Part shown: positions 51,001-57,712 of the stretch, in pieces
Numbering within the stretch: position 1 is the first letter of the stretch
Layout: the number at the start of each line of letters is the position of its first letter
Made by a program: the position numbers and the translations under genes
The notes under the pieces: model-generated
What the model saw: the letters and a program-made list of their open reading frames with translations, nothing else
Told to the model about the DNA's origin: nothing
Databases searched by the model: none
Source: Terrimonas ginsenosidimutans
Lineage (GTDB): Bacteria; Bacteroidota; Bacteroidia; Chitinophagales; Chitinophagaceae
DNA length: 64,000 nucleotides
Assembly: GCF_022012415.1 (NCBI RefSeq)
Contig: NZ_JAKLTR010000016.1
Span: 62,001-126,000, forward strand
Reading direction: 5' to 3'

Positions 51001-53466
51001 ACTCCTTCAGGAACAGGCGGGCGGCCGGGATTTACCTTTATCCAGGAGGGCCAACCTGTTATTGGTAGTATAGCACCTGCGATCGCAAGCACAGGAACGA
51101 CGGTCACCATCACCGGTTATAATTTTACGGGTGCCAGTGCGGTTAGCTTTGGCGGCATAAGTGCTAGTTCGTTCAACGTAGTTTCGCGTGATACTATAAC
51201 GGCGGTCGTGGCAGGTGGTGCTTCCGGTGTGATCACTATTTCTACTCCAACGGGAACTGCGGAGTTTGGAGGATTTGCCTATACCACCGCTCCGCTGATT
51301 ACATCCTTTACGCCTGTATCTGCGCAGCCTGGTTCTTCGATCACGATTTTTGGCAGAAACTTCAGCAACAACCCTTCTTCCAATGTGGTGTACTTCGGGG
51401 ATGTAAAAGCCACGGTAACGAAAGCCACTACCAGTTCGCTGATGGTCACTGTTCCGAAAAGTGCTTCCTATAGCGCACTGACAGTAGCGGTGGGAGGACT
51501 GACAGGGTATTCTCCTCATGCGTTCCTGCCGGTCTTTGCTGGTGCGGGAAAACTGAAGCCATCGAATTTTGCTATCCATATGGACTCGTCTTCCGCTAAT
51601 GGACCCAATGCTGTTGCGCTGACGGACATCGATGGAGATGGGAAACCAGATATCACGGTCGCCAACCTGTCGTCGTCACTACAGGCAGGCATCTACACTT
51701 TCCGAAATGCCGGAGCTCCTGGGAGAATGGGTTTTGCCACTCACAATGAAATTGGAACCCACACAGCCCCTATTTATCTGAAGTATGCCGATGTGAACGG
51801 GGATACGAAACCTGATCTGACCTTTCCGGGTTCAGCCGATATAAACGGAGTGGGTGTTCACCCCAATACCAGTTCGCCCGGCACGATTAGTTTTGCTTCA
51901 CCGCTTAAGATGACAGCGGGTCTTAGTAACTCCCATGTTTGCGCAGGAGATTTTGACGGTGATGGGAAGATTGACGTTGGTATTGTGGTAGCCAACACAC
52001 ATGCGGTATCGATGTTCCGTAGTACCGGGAGTGGAGGTACGACCTCTTTTGCGCCTGTTGTACAGGTGTCCGCAGGTATCTATCCGGATGCGGTCGCAGC
52101 AGAGGACATGGATAATGACGGTAAGCTGGATCTGGTCATCGTCGGCCTGAACTATATACGTGTAATGCGAAATACCAGCACCCCCGGCAATTTGAGCTTT
52201 ACAAGTTGGGAAGTGCGCCTGCCTGGTTATAATAACCATCTGGCTACCGGCGATCTTGATGGTGATGGGAAATCAGATGTCGTGCTGATCAATAGAAGCA
52301 AGCCTCAGGGAATGATCATGAAAAACAGGAGCATGCCGGGCCATATAAAGCTTGAACCGGACGGCTATTTCAATACCAAAACATCCCCGGAGATTGTTGC
52401 CCTCGCTGACATTGACGGAAACGCGCAGCCTGATATACTGGTAGCTTCATCGGGGAATGAATTATCTGTTCTACCCAATATCAGCACTGGCAATTCGATC
52501 CGCTTTGATTCGGTTGTGCACATTCCTCTGTCTGCTCCCGCTTCTTATGTGGCTGTCGGCGACATGGACGGGGATGGAAGGCCCGACGTGGTGCTAACCA
52601 GTAAAGCTGCTAACAGCGTATCGATCCTGCGTAATCAGCAGGATACTGTTTCCTTGCTTGAGGTGCCGGCGTGTGCGAACACATCCAAAAGCCTGACATC
52701 CGGTGTTACCGGCAACTCGTATCAGTGGCAGCGAAATACGGGCGTTGGCTTTGCCAGCCTGACCGATGACAATGAATTCTCCGGAAGTCAGACTGCAACG
52801 CTTACTTTAGCGGCGATCCCTGCACATTGGGATAAGCATCTTTTCAGGTGTATGGTTAATGGTATCCAGTCGAGCCAATGGTTCGGTTTAGCGCTGAACC
52901 CTGTTTTGGATGCTGCCATTACGATCAGTTCACCTACTCTGATTGTTAACCCGGGCGCAAGTATACTGGTCTCATCCGCTGTGACCAATACAGGGACAAC
53001 CACAGGGTTTCAGTGGCAGGATAGTACGGCGACGCATAGCTGGCAGAATATCAGCGGTGCGGTGCTTTCATCGCTCAATTATTCGCCGGGGGCAACCGGT
53101 GTAAGACTGCGATGTCTGCTGACGGGGGAGAGTGCCTGCAGCAACATCACGCTTCCCAGCAACGTGCTCCAGTTTACGCTCAATATTCCGACAAGTATCA
53201 ATCCTGAGCCAGCCGCGGATCATGGTATCCGGTTGTATCCCAATCCAGTTGCGCAGTTGTTAAGGATCGATACGCTGAAGTTGGCAGACAGATGGGAATC
53301 CTTGCAGATCGTGAGCGCTGATGGCAAGCCTGTGCTGCAATGGCGGACCATTGTCAACCAGATGAGTGTGTCGATTGATGTCAGCCAGTTTCCTGCGGGG
53401 CTTTATTTTGTGATCATGAAGAAAAAGCCGGAGAAGACGGTTTATCTGAAGTTTGTGAAAAGATAG
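45091..53466 (+). CDS. Giant T9SS-exported surface protein with 12 IPT/TIG domains and three FG-GAP propellers
   Basis: The 2791-residue protein has a signal peptide (FPFIFLFFAFLTIRSDA) and an N-terminal propeller with ILKTTDGGVNWVTHKAY-type blades to about residue 380. Twelve IPT/TIG domains start near residue 448 (pattern PLITSFTPVSAQPGSSITIFG). Three FG-GAP propellers, each with exactly seven DxDxDGxxD calcium loops, lie near residues 790-1115, 1320-1650 and 2175-2500; each follows an IPT domain of the VYFG type. An Ig-like part and a type A T9SS tail (IRLYPNPVAQ to YLKFVKR) end it. It is probably a surface adhesin or cargo binder. Confidence 0.93.
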   Translation: MRSTNIPLIRGFWYRNFPFIFLFFAFLTIRSDAHTQMRKLFSDNDVPQNEVMKFSFYSRSEGYVAFRDWVGYTVDSGRTYIRKPVTLNNVNYNSHLVNLTFGFGIMGVKAFDQQNIILYGHYGFEPAILRSYNGGNTFTLVYYLGVNPSEFLNGVPDMVFPENNLVGYAIEANNILKTTDGGVNWVTHKAYPGKYLTRIDALDNNNVYAYGTYGNLTNLVKTTNGGASWQDITMPSIPGSHKTILSAFFRTASKGWLSYSNTDNQEYFFTTSNGGASWTLLNDPVATSFGCSEMKFFDDNNGFALSGMNEVYRTSNGGVIWEPLPRDNRFEYLNYSHNDLAFWNDQQIWAGGGGGLVEISTNGGGSPLPRAYFKIDTAGLKATQKVKLLNYSRQSYSYRWLVNGVEVSTAYNAEYTHDIYHVFDTIQLIASNGTLIDTTLRYQPFHPPLIVSSFTPTRAVSGQIVTIEGINLSGVTSVSFGGVPAASFTIVSSTRITARVGGGASGDVVVGRSNSWSSLPGFTFVAPPDVTSFSPVSATTGELISIYGSHFQEVIRVRMGAIPVISFTVVSPTLITAIAPSGRSGSVYVETAGGKDSLNGFIALPSITSFNPAQGTQGSRLKIKGTSLLDITAVTVGGSPASSFTIHSPDSITAIVSGGSSGEVVISKPGANASLPGFVWSPAPVITSFAPASGPVGTEVVISGTGFNAAAGSNTVYFGAVKATVVSGSETSLTVKVPVGATFDAISVTSNFLIAYSAKPFLVSFADGGSISSNSFSEAFSSNAGTNSPRHIEKGDLDGDGKTDLIITSSGGTSSQPGAYIYRNTSSTTTTSFAAPIHLPGGGTKTGIGDLDGDGKLDLVIFSDNTVKIYLNASSPGNISFIPDQVLVAGYTFLSIAINDVDGDGKADIVCVSSSSAIIFRNQSDPGMTFFAAPVAFYTDDSINTLVSDLDGDNKPEIISSGSRNQLSVLKNTSVKGVISFAYPVRFEGVEDSHIAIGDLNGDDRAEIVMSDNEGRKVTVFKNTAATGDIRFVLVANIEVNSPGQVALADLDGDGKLDIAVSNVINHFTVLKNLSSGDNISFSPGISFKQGSFGSGNPIALSDINGDGKDDVVVASAIGKTIAVYRNNVLPEPFVESFTPSIGVAGTVVTITGSNFTGVTDVHFGVTPAASFTVNHAGSITAVVGNGSTGEISVKNSFGTGFSFDSYLFKTPAPLITSFFPEQASVNATVTITGENFDGSTMNTHVYFGGSRAELVSATSTSLVVKVPFGSMHEPIRVTSNGRVAYSKRAFTTTFNGGGDFNAASFAPPYVRSGGGYWPFFPDIDGDGKPDIVTSSSANSISILQNASISGSFLFKMSRSFPIGQSPGSFAADDLDGDGKPDLAMISENRTLTLLRNNSSPGVVDFAARKEFVLGAGEPSVSTVRINDMDGDGKADVILGHLSGGTFSIYRGTGSPGDISVDARKDFSLNATAAVFYIADFDGDGKPDVLGLSGNSIGVFAYRNTSTPGNLSFVGRTTVTAVPGGVAVADFDNDGKPDIAFIPHTGEGLTIYRNTSVNGAITFDAGTPFPSKGTYTSMVPNDLNGDGKVDLAVNYAGREDPYSGRMVTDVFRNTSSPGSISFASRVTYPSTEGSGSSAASVDFDGDGRADIVSSLWAGLSIMRNTSGGQGPTISAVSPLIAPAGATVLISGSNLTGATSVSFGGVAAKSFTVESSEKIVAVIGEGASGMVVVQMPTGTASISGFILGKAPLITSVSPGVVPAGAEIVIEGMNFTGTSSIAIGGTPVSSFIIISPSLIKAVPGSGSSGEVQVTTPEGTVSFGNVSTALAPTITSFSPVSVTGTGTVTINGSGFTGTTVVKLGGYPVTFTIVSPTVITAQQDRYMSSGLVSVITPGGTAEKDGLVFSTGPDVTSFFPQAATKGMKVTITGTGLQHVTEVKFGGTPASSFTIISTTTIEAIVGSGATGDLWVRTPSGTGGRPGFTFIQEGQPVIGSIAPAIASTGTTVTITGYNFTGASAVSFGGISASSFNVVSRDTITAVVAGGASGVITISTPTGTAEFGGFAYTTAPLITSFTPVSAQPGSSITIFGRNFSNNPSSNVVYFGDVKATVTKATTSSLMVTVPKSASYSALTVAVGGLTGYSPHAFLPVFAGAGKLKPSNFAIHMDSSSANGPNAVALTDIDGDGKPDITVANLSSSLQAGIYTFRNAGAPGRMGFATHNEIGTHTAPIYLKYADVNGDTKPDLTFPGSADINGVGVHPNTSSPGTISFASPLKMTAGLSNSHVCAGDFDGDGKIDVGIVVANTHAVSMFRSTGSGGTTSFAPVVQVSAGIYPDAVAAEDMDNDGKLDLVIVGLNYIRVMRNTSTPGNLSFTSWEVRLPGYNNHLATGDLDGDGKSDVVLINRSKPQGMIMKNRSMPGHIKLEPDGYFNTKTSPEIVALADIDGNAQPDILVASSGNELSVLPNISTGNSIRFDSVVHIPLSAPASYVAVGDMDGDGRPDVVLTSKAANSVSILRNQQDTVSLLEVPACANTSKSLTSGVTGNSYQWQRNTGVGFASLTDDNEFSGSQTATLTLAAIPAHWDKHLFRCMVNGIQSSQWFGLALNPVLDAAITISSPTLIVNPGASILVSSAVTNTGTTTGFQWQDSTATHSWQNISGAVLSSLNYSPGATGVRLRCLLTGESACSNITLPSNVLQFTLNIPTSINPEPAADHGIRLYPNPVAQLLRIDTLKLADRWESLQIVSADGKPVLQWRTIVNQMSVSIDVSQFPAGLYFVIMKKKPEKTVYLKFVKR

Positions 53467-53513
53467 AAAGGGAGTGTAAATAATCGAGTTGTCTCCAAAC
53501 TTTTTTAGTTTAG

Positions 53514-53552
53514 CAGTCGCGTCCGAGATGTCTCGGACGCGACTGTTTTTTT
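53514..53552 (+). terminator. Strong intrinsic terminator after the giant surface protein
   Basis: A 15-bp perfect stem (CAGTCGCGTCCGAGA/TCTCGGACGCGACTG) with a 2-base TG loop is followed by seven T residues, 48 bases after the stop. Confidence 0.92.
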
Positions 53553-53762
53553 GGGCATTGTGAACGGGGACCAACGGTTTTTTTGTCTGGCTAATTGGCT
53601 GAGAGAAGGCGATGAAGGTTACAGCTGTTTTTTGTCCGTTTTATTCGGTAGCCTAAAGCGAGCCCGTATATCCCGCCAAGATACTAAAAGACTGTATGCG
53701 CCAGCCCTGGACGGCAATGAACCTTCTTTACAGTGAGAAGCCCGTCCATGTTTTCGGATGTT

Positions 53763-53996
53763 TCATTTTCCCGCCCTCATTAACCCGAAGGTGGTCGTGC
53801 TATTGTTCAGCATGAGTATCCTACCTTGTTTAGATGCTACAAACCATGCATTATATTTTTCGGTTTTACCGTCGGATCGCTTAGTAAGCGATACTGACCA
53901 GTCCGTCGTGATGACTGATCCTTTGAACTGCTGTTTATAGGATTGCACATTCCCTGTGGTGCCGTAGCCTCCGTTATTGAAAAGATTGGGATGCTG
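53763..53996 (-). pseudogene. C-terminal fragment of an unknown protein
   Basis: The open frame has no real start: it opens after a stop near 53997 and reads NLFNNGGYGTTGNVQSYKQQ to the end at 53763 (STTTFGLMRAGK). The text looks like the last 75 residues of a larger, probably exported or effector-type protein. No family is assigned. It lies convergent to the toxin remnants that follow and is one of several truncated genes in this part of the island. Confidence 0.45.
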
Positions 53997-54016
53997 TTAA
54001 AAGTGGGGTTAAATCA

Positions 54017-54608
54017 ATGTGGAATTATCATTCATCTACCCCTTTTAAGCAGCAGATTAGTGAATATATAACTCAGGCAAAAAGCTGGGACAATTGGGCG
54101 CAAGCCGTAGAGCTTTCTGTTCTACTTTTTGCTCCCGGAAAGGTAAATACAGCTTTGAAGGTAGAAAATGGAGCAGGGGGGGCATTAAGGCGGCAGGTGC
54201 TATCGAAGCGGAAACGATTGCTGCCGCTGGATTAAGAGATCAGTATATTGCTGCAGTTTCTGGATTAAAGGCTATCGGAGACAATCTGCTAAAGTTTGGA
54301 ATTGAAGAAAAATATGTTGCTGAGGCGCTGAGTATAACAAGGAGGAAACTGGGAGAGGTTTTCAAAGATGCAACTCCGGCAGATCTGCGTGAGTGGATAT
54401 ATAAGTTTAATGAAATAGATATCAAGACAAATTAGGGCCAACTTATGAGTTCCTTAAGAACGTGCAAAAGAAAAGTGATGCATCTATAATAGAATCATCT
54501 TCCAGGCCTTTAGGTACAAAGGAACAGTTGGGAGCAGCTCTTTACAAAGAGTTCGGTGAGGCTGTTCGACCTGTACTCGAGAAATACGAAATGATATCCA
54601 AAAAATGA
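54017..54608 (+). pseudogene. Decayed polymorphic toxin C-terminus
   Basis: Three frames join to one text: QISEYITQAKSWDNWAQAVE with a small hydrophobic helix, then after the G7 run near 54178 KAAGAIEAETIAAAGLRDQY to EWIYKFNEIDI, then after a second break near 54425 DKLGPTYEFLKNVQKKSDAS to EKYEMISKK. The GA-rich helix and GPTYEFLKN motif resemble C-terminal toxin modules of Rhs-type polymorphic toxins. No N-terminal delivery domain is present. The stop TGA overlaps the ATG of the next gene (ATGA), a typical toxin-immunity junction. Confidence 0.6.
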
Positions 54609-55045
54609 AAATAAGAATTTTACAAAAAAGCAGAGCCTCGAGTCAGGCATTGCTTGATCTATCTACAGGGAAGGTTGAGTTTTATATTCTTTCAGTTGAT
54701 GATAATTCATTGTCAGAATTCCCTGTCAAAGGAGTTTATGAGATAATCAACAATCATTTGGTAATATTATATAAGCCTGAAGTTGATAAAGTATTGTTAC
54801 GTGTTGACGTCGACGAATTTGTGATTAACGATAAGTTTTCTTTAAAGTATCACATAGAAGGGAATAGGGGAATTCTGATAATTAGAGACCATTCTAAAGT
54901 GATTTCTTTGGATATTTTTCTTGGGAACTTATTTCCTGTGAGCACTTTTCATTATTCCGAGGATGAGGAGGATGTGAATTTTTTACTCTGGTTGTCAAAT
55001 GTTCTGAACTCAAAAGAGCGCTTTAAAATTTTATTAGACACATAG
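54605..55045 (+). CDS. Putative immunity protein for the upstream toxin remnant
   Basis: The 146-residue acidic protein (MKIRILQKSRASSQALLDLS) has an alpha/beta look, with VDVDEFVINDKFSLKYHIEGNRGIL in the centre and a C-terminal SEDEEDVNFLLWLSNVL. It has no signal. The start codon overlaps the toxin stop by one base step (ATGA), and the frame is intact while the toxin is broken, as expected for a retained immunity gene. No named immunity family is claimed; the call rests on position, size and acidity. Confidence 0.55.
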   Translation: MKIRILQKSRASSQALLDLSTGKVEFYILSVDDNSLSEFPVKGVYEIINNHLVILYKPEVDKVLLRVDVDEFVINDKFSLKYHIEGNRGILIIRDHSKVISLDIFLGNLFPVSTFHYSEDEEDVNFLLWLSNVLNSKERFKILLDT

Positions 55046-55292
55046 AAAGAAGTTACATCAGCCTGAGGCACTTTCTGCGCAAAGAAATGTATTGAAAGCG
55101 ACTGCCAGATTGATGATGAAAGATAGAAAAGCTGCTGCAGCTCTTGATAAGAGTGATCCTATTAGACCTTTTCAGTATTACGTTGATAAGTATACACAAA
55201 AAGGGTATAGTGGAGAAAACTTGTGGTAGAAAATTATAACGGGGTCTGCAAAACCTAACGCAGAAGTAAACAAGAAGTTTAATATTAACTAG
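55038..55292 (+). pseudogene. Second toxin C-terminus remnant with internal stop
   Basis: The frame reads KKLHQPEALSAQRNVLKATA, then MMKDRKAAAALDKSDPIRPF, then YVDKYTQKGYSGENLW, and meets TAG at 55227-55229. It continues KIITGSAKPNAEVNKKFNIN to a stop at 55290-55292. There is no start codon of its own. Position directly before another small gene repeats the toxin-immunity order. Alignment to known toxins would be needed to name a domain. Confidence 0.5.
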
Positions 55293-55297
55293 GTAAT

Positions 55298-55516
55298 ATG
55301 GCTGGTCAACAGGTTTTAGAAGAGCTTAAGAATATAGAAATAAAATGGCATAGAAACAAAAGCCATCATCGTTTTTATTACAGCGAATTAGCCGGGGAAC
55401 TTCTATTGTTACGATTGAATGATTTTCCAGATGAGCCTCTGTTAACCCTTATTAAAGGACAGAATATTTGGGATATCGATGATGTTCCTGAGAAGTGGAA
55501 CATTCCCTTTAGGTAG
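55298..55516 (+). CDS. Putative second immunity protein
   Basis: The 72-residue protein (MAGQQVLEELKNIEIKWHRN) starts six bases after the second toxin remnant and ends in WDIDDVPEKWNIPF. It is acidic with several aromatic residues, and its frame is intact. The order toxin fragment then small acidic gene is repeated from 54017-55045. Family is not recognised; an orphan immunity role is inferred from the arrangement. Confidence 0.5.
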   Translation: MAGQQVLEELKNIEIKWHRNKSHHRFYYSELAGELLLLRLNDFPDEPLLTLIKGQNIWDIDDVPEKWNIPFR

Positions 55517-55537
55517 ACGTAGTCTATTTCGAATAGC

Positions 55538-55566
55538 AAAAGCCGCTGAGAACATCAGCGGCTTTT
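55538..55566. terminator. Bidirectional terminator
   Basis: AAAAGCCGCTGA pairs with TCAGCGGCTTTT around a 5-base loop. It lies between the second immunity gene (plus) and the XRE gene (minus), serving both directions. Confidence 0.85.
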
Positions 55567-55567
55567 A

Positions 55568-55897
55568 TCATTTATAAGCGATCCTTGTTTTGGCGTGTTG
55601 GATAAGTCCGTCCAGGGAGTACATGATATGCGACTTATCTTCTTCGGGGAGCTTCTGAATGGCGATCACTTTCTCCAGGATATTTTTATCAAGTTCTACA
55701 TCTGTATTGCCGACCAGGTAATCCAGCGATACGCCGAGAGCGTTCGCGATCTTGGCCGCTACTTCGACGGAAGGGGCGGCTTCTTCGCGTTCGTACCGTC
55801 CCAGTACATTGGCGTGGATGCCGACCTTATCGGCGAGTTCGGTCTGGGGCATTTTATGTTCTTTGCGGATGCGGTTGATCTTTGTTCCTACACTCAT
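55568..55897 (-). CDS. XRE-family transcription regulator
   Basis: The ATG at 55897 (MSVGTKINRIRKEHKMPQTE) is preferred over an upstream extension with unlikely sequence. The 109-residue protein has a clear lambda-Cro/XRE helix-turn-helix (RIRKEHKMPQTELADKVGIHANVLGRYEREEA, residues 9-40) and a short helical C-terminus. It is divergent from the SymE-like gene, with a palindromic operator candidate between the starts. It may control itself and that gene. Confidence 0.9.
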   Translation of the reverse strand: MSVGTKINRIRKEHKMPQTELADKVGIHANVLGRYEREEAAPSVEVAAKIANALGVSLDYLVGNTDVELDKNILEKVIAIQKLPEEDKSHIMYSLDGLIQHAKTRIAYK

Positions 55898-55994
55898 AAT
55901 CGTTGTATTTAAGGCGGAATGGTTCCGTAAAAAAAAATATAGCCATCGGAAGTGTAGTAAAAATCTTGAAAAGTTTGTTTGAAACAACTAAAGT

Positions 55995-56008
55995 GGTGCT
56001 TTAGCACC
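55995..56008. promoter_or_regulatory. Palindromic operator candidate between XRE and SymE genes
   Basis: GGTGCTTTAGCACC is a perfect inverted repeat of 6 bp per side (2-base spacer), flanked by outer AACAACT and AGTTGTT. It lies 35 bases before the SymE start and 98 bases before the XRE start. Confidence 0.5.
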
Positions 56009-56042
56009 TGACCAGTTGTTTTTAAATAAAATTTTTGTGGAC

Positions 56043-56246
56043 ATGGAAAAGAGAAAAAGAAGAGCAAAACTGCATGGCCGGTACCGCCCCTGCGACAACA
56101 GCACGACGGGTTATAAAGAAGTTCCCTGGCTGAACGTAAGCGGCCAGTGGCTGGCAAAGGCCGGCTTTGGCATCGGCGATGCGGTGGAGATTATCGTGGA
56201 AGAGAATGTGCTCACCATTAAAAACGCGGGCCATGTAGATCGCTGA
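56043..56246 (+). CDS. SymE-like type I toxin family protein
   Basis: I use the ATG at 56043 (MEKRKRRAKLHGRYRPCDNS), giving 67 residues. The block VPWLNVSGQWLAKAGFGIGDAVEIIVEENVLTI matches SymE-type proteins, which have a small swapped-hairpin (AbrB-like) fold. In E. coli SymE is an SOS-linked toxin controlled by an antisense RNA. In Bacteroidota, such genes commonly sit on mobile elements beside primase-like genes, as here. No antisense RNA can be shown from sequence alone. Confidence 0.75.
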   Translation: MEKRKRRAKLHGRYRPCDNSTTGYKEVPWLNVSGQWLAKAGFGIGDAVEIIVEENVLTIKNAGHVDR

Positions 56247-56812
56247 GATCAAACATAAGTTATCGCTGGCGCAGGTGCTGCAGCATTACGGATTAAAGAC
56301 GGACTAGCATCACCGCTTGTATTGTTCGTTCTATGCGGACAAAACGCCGAGTTGCCAAGTGTGTTATAAAACGAGACCTGTTACTGCTTTTCTGCTAACT
56401 GTGCTACGCATACGAAGGCCATGGACGTGATCGATTTTATTTTGCATAAAGAAGGTTGCAGCAAACATGAAGCACTGGTAAAAGCACGGAACTGAACGGT
56501 CATTATGAAGGCAAAGTAAAACATCATCAACCGTCAGCAACTGCACCTGTTGCAGCACCAGCAAAACCATCACAGCTATCACAGCGCGTGAACAGGTGCT
56601 GCAGAACATCTTCACGTATTTTACCAATGCGGTGAGCAACAGCAAGCCGCCGTAGGAATATATTCCATACAGAGGGCTGGAGTATTTACATGTTGATCGG
56701 GATTCGGATAGCGCTGCTAGCGCCCGGCCAGGGTACATGGAGTATTTACAAGCTATCGAACGCGCAAAGTTTAATCCCTTAGTGGAATGTTATGTGTTCA
56801 ATTTTTTTTAGA
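56247..56812 (+). pseudogene. Remnant of CHC2 zinc-finger DNA primase
   Basis: Broken frames give AEIKHKLSLAQVLQHYGLKTD, a stop, then HHRLYCSFYADKTPSCQV and, in another frame, MDVIDFILHKEGCSKHEALVKA. Together these are the CHC2 zinc-finger block of element-borne primases (Cys-His-Cys-Cys pattern partly kept). Later pieces (VLQNIFTYFTNAVSNSKPP and IPYRGLEYLHVD) fit the linker of the same protein. At least four stops or shifts are present, so it cannot be functional. The order SymE then primase fits integrated elements of this group. Confidence 0.65.
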
Positions 56813-56869
56813 TTGCCAGAATCCTAGTTTGTTTATGTAATTTCATTACGTCAAAATCTGCACACACGA

Positions 56870-56889
56870 TGGCGGAAAATTGGCGGACA
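56870..56889 (+). repeat. TGGCGGA repeats before the right attachment core
   Basis: TGGCGGAAA at 56870 and TGGCGGACA at 56881 are 11 bases apart, about 35 bases before the core at 56922. They mirror the copies at 39491-39522 and fit integrase arm sites on the other end of the island. Confidence 0.5.
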
Positions 56890-56921
56890 AACCAAATAAA
56901 GTTTTGGCTTTTAAATACTTA

Positions 56922-56942
56922 CGAATCCAGTTCTGGGCACAT
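56922..56942 (+). repeat. Right attachment core (partial tRNA-Leu 3' end)
   Basis: Exact 21-bp copy of 39368-39388 without the rest of the tRNA. It defines the right boundary of the 17.5-kb island and the left boundary of the next segment. Confidence 0.85.
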
Positions 56943-57071
56943 TAAAGCCTTCGTAAGAATTTGAGTATCAAATTTTTTCGAAGGTTTTCTGTTTCATGCC
57001 CGATGTATATCCACCGTTTATTTCCGCTTCTGCCCGCTGTTTTTTTGGAAGACAATTGGCGGACAGTTTTA

Positions 57072-57344
57072 ATGATGAAAACGGCATTAATGGCAATCAT
57101 TTTAACGGCAGACCTGAACCGGAAAGGTGACAAAAATTGGTACACTTTCGAATGGGGGTAAAGGGCGAGGGCAGCGGAGAGCCTCGGGAATTTTCACCTA
57201 CACCAAACCAAAAGATCAAATCCAGAAACAACACAATGCTGAGGCCAAGCGGCTTCTTGATGTAAAATTGTTGGAGATCACGCTCGACCATCAATCAGTG
57301 GGTAGTTCGTTTACCCCGAGCCAGAGAATTAAGGAGAACTTCCT
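57072..57344 (+). pseudogene. Truncated, frameshifted tyrosine integrase N-terminus, copy 2
   Basis: Starts MMKTALMAIILTADLNRKGD and reads WYTFEWG to a stop, then continues in the next frame as GKGRGQRRASGIFTYTKPKD. It shares 269 of 273 positions with copy 1, including the frame-breaking G5 run (57154-57158). Similarity ends at the same base as copy 1, and different DNA follows. TGGCGGACA sites lie at 57046 (degenerate) and 57057. The DNA between the core and the start is only partly alike in the two copies. Confidence 0.8.
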
Positions 57345-57712
57345 TGCTTTTTTGCATATTATGTAAAGCGAAACCGGACAGCGGGAAATCGGCAGATAAA
57401 AGTTACATTTACTTCGATCTGAATGCTAATGGAGATTTCCTACCCAGTAACCAGGAGAAGGGATTTTTCTTCAACGGATACGGATTTGAAAATGTTCCCG
57501 AAGACGAAAAAGGAAGTTTCAAAATAGATTATGATAAAGCTTTTATGAAAGCCCGGGAGTTGGGACTTATTGAAACAGACACCTCAAAAGCTTTTGGTTC
57601 CTTGCAATGGGAAAGCTTTCGAAAAAACAATACTTTCACCGGGCAATTTCGCTTCTACATCGATATCAAAACAAACGTAATTGAACACACCACTCCCGAT
57701 GGCTACTATTAG
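57345..57712 (+). pseudogene. 5'-truncated gene fused to the integrase stub end
   Basis: The frame opens near the repeat end and reads KPDSGKSADKSYIYFDLNAN, then YGFENVPEDEKGSFKIDYDK and SLQWESFRKNNTFTGQFRFY to a stop at 57710-57712. There is no natural start, so the first part was lost at the stub junction. The soluble text, rich in Asp, Lys and Phe, resembles no family I can name. It overlaps the next short gene. Confidence 0.45.

Noticed and set aside
46408-53003. Several minus-strand ORFs of 90-220 residues opposite the giant surface protein
   Set aside because: They mirror the repeated IPT and FG-GAP coding text and share no start signals; clear shadow frames.
53551-53736. 61-residue plus-strand ORF after the giant gene terminator
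   Set aside because: Begins right after the terminator T-run, no family, and composition unlike neighbouring coding DNA; most likely chance or remnant.
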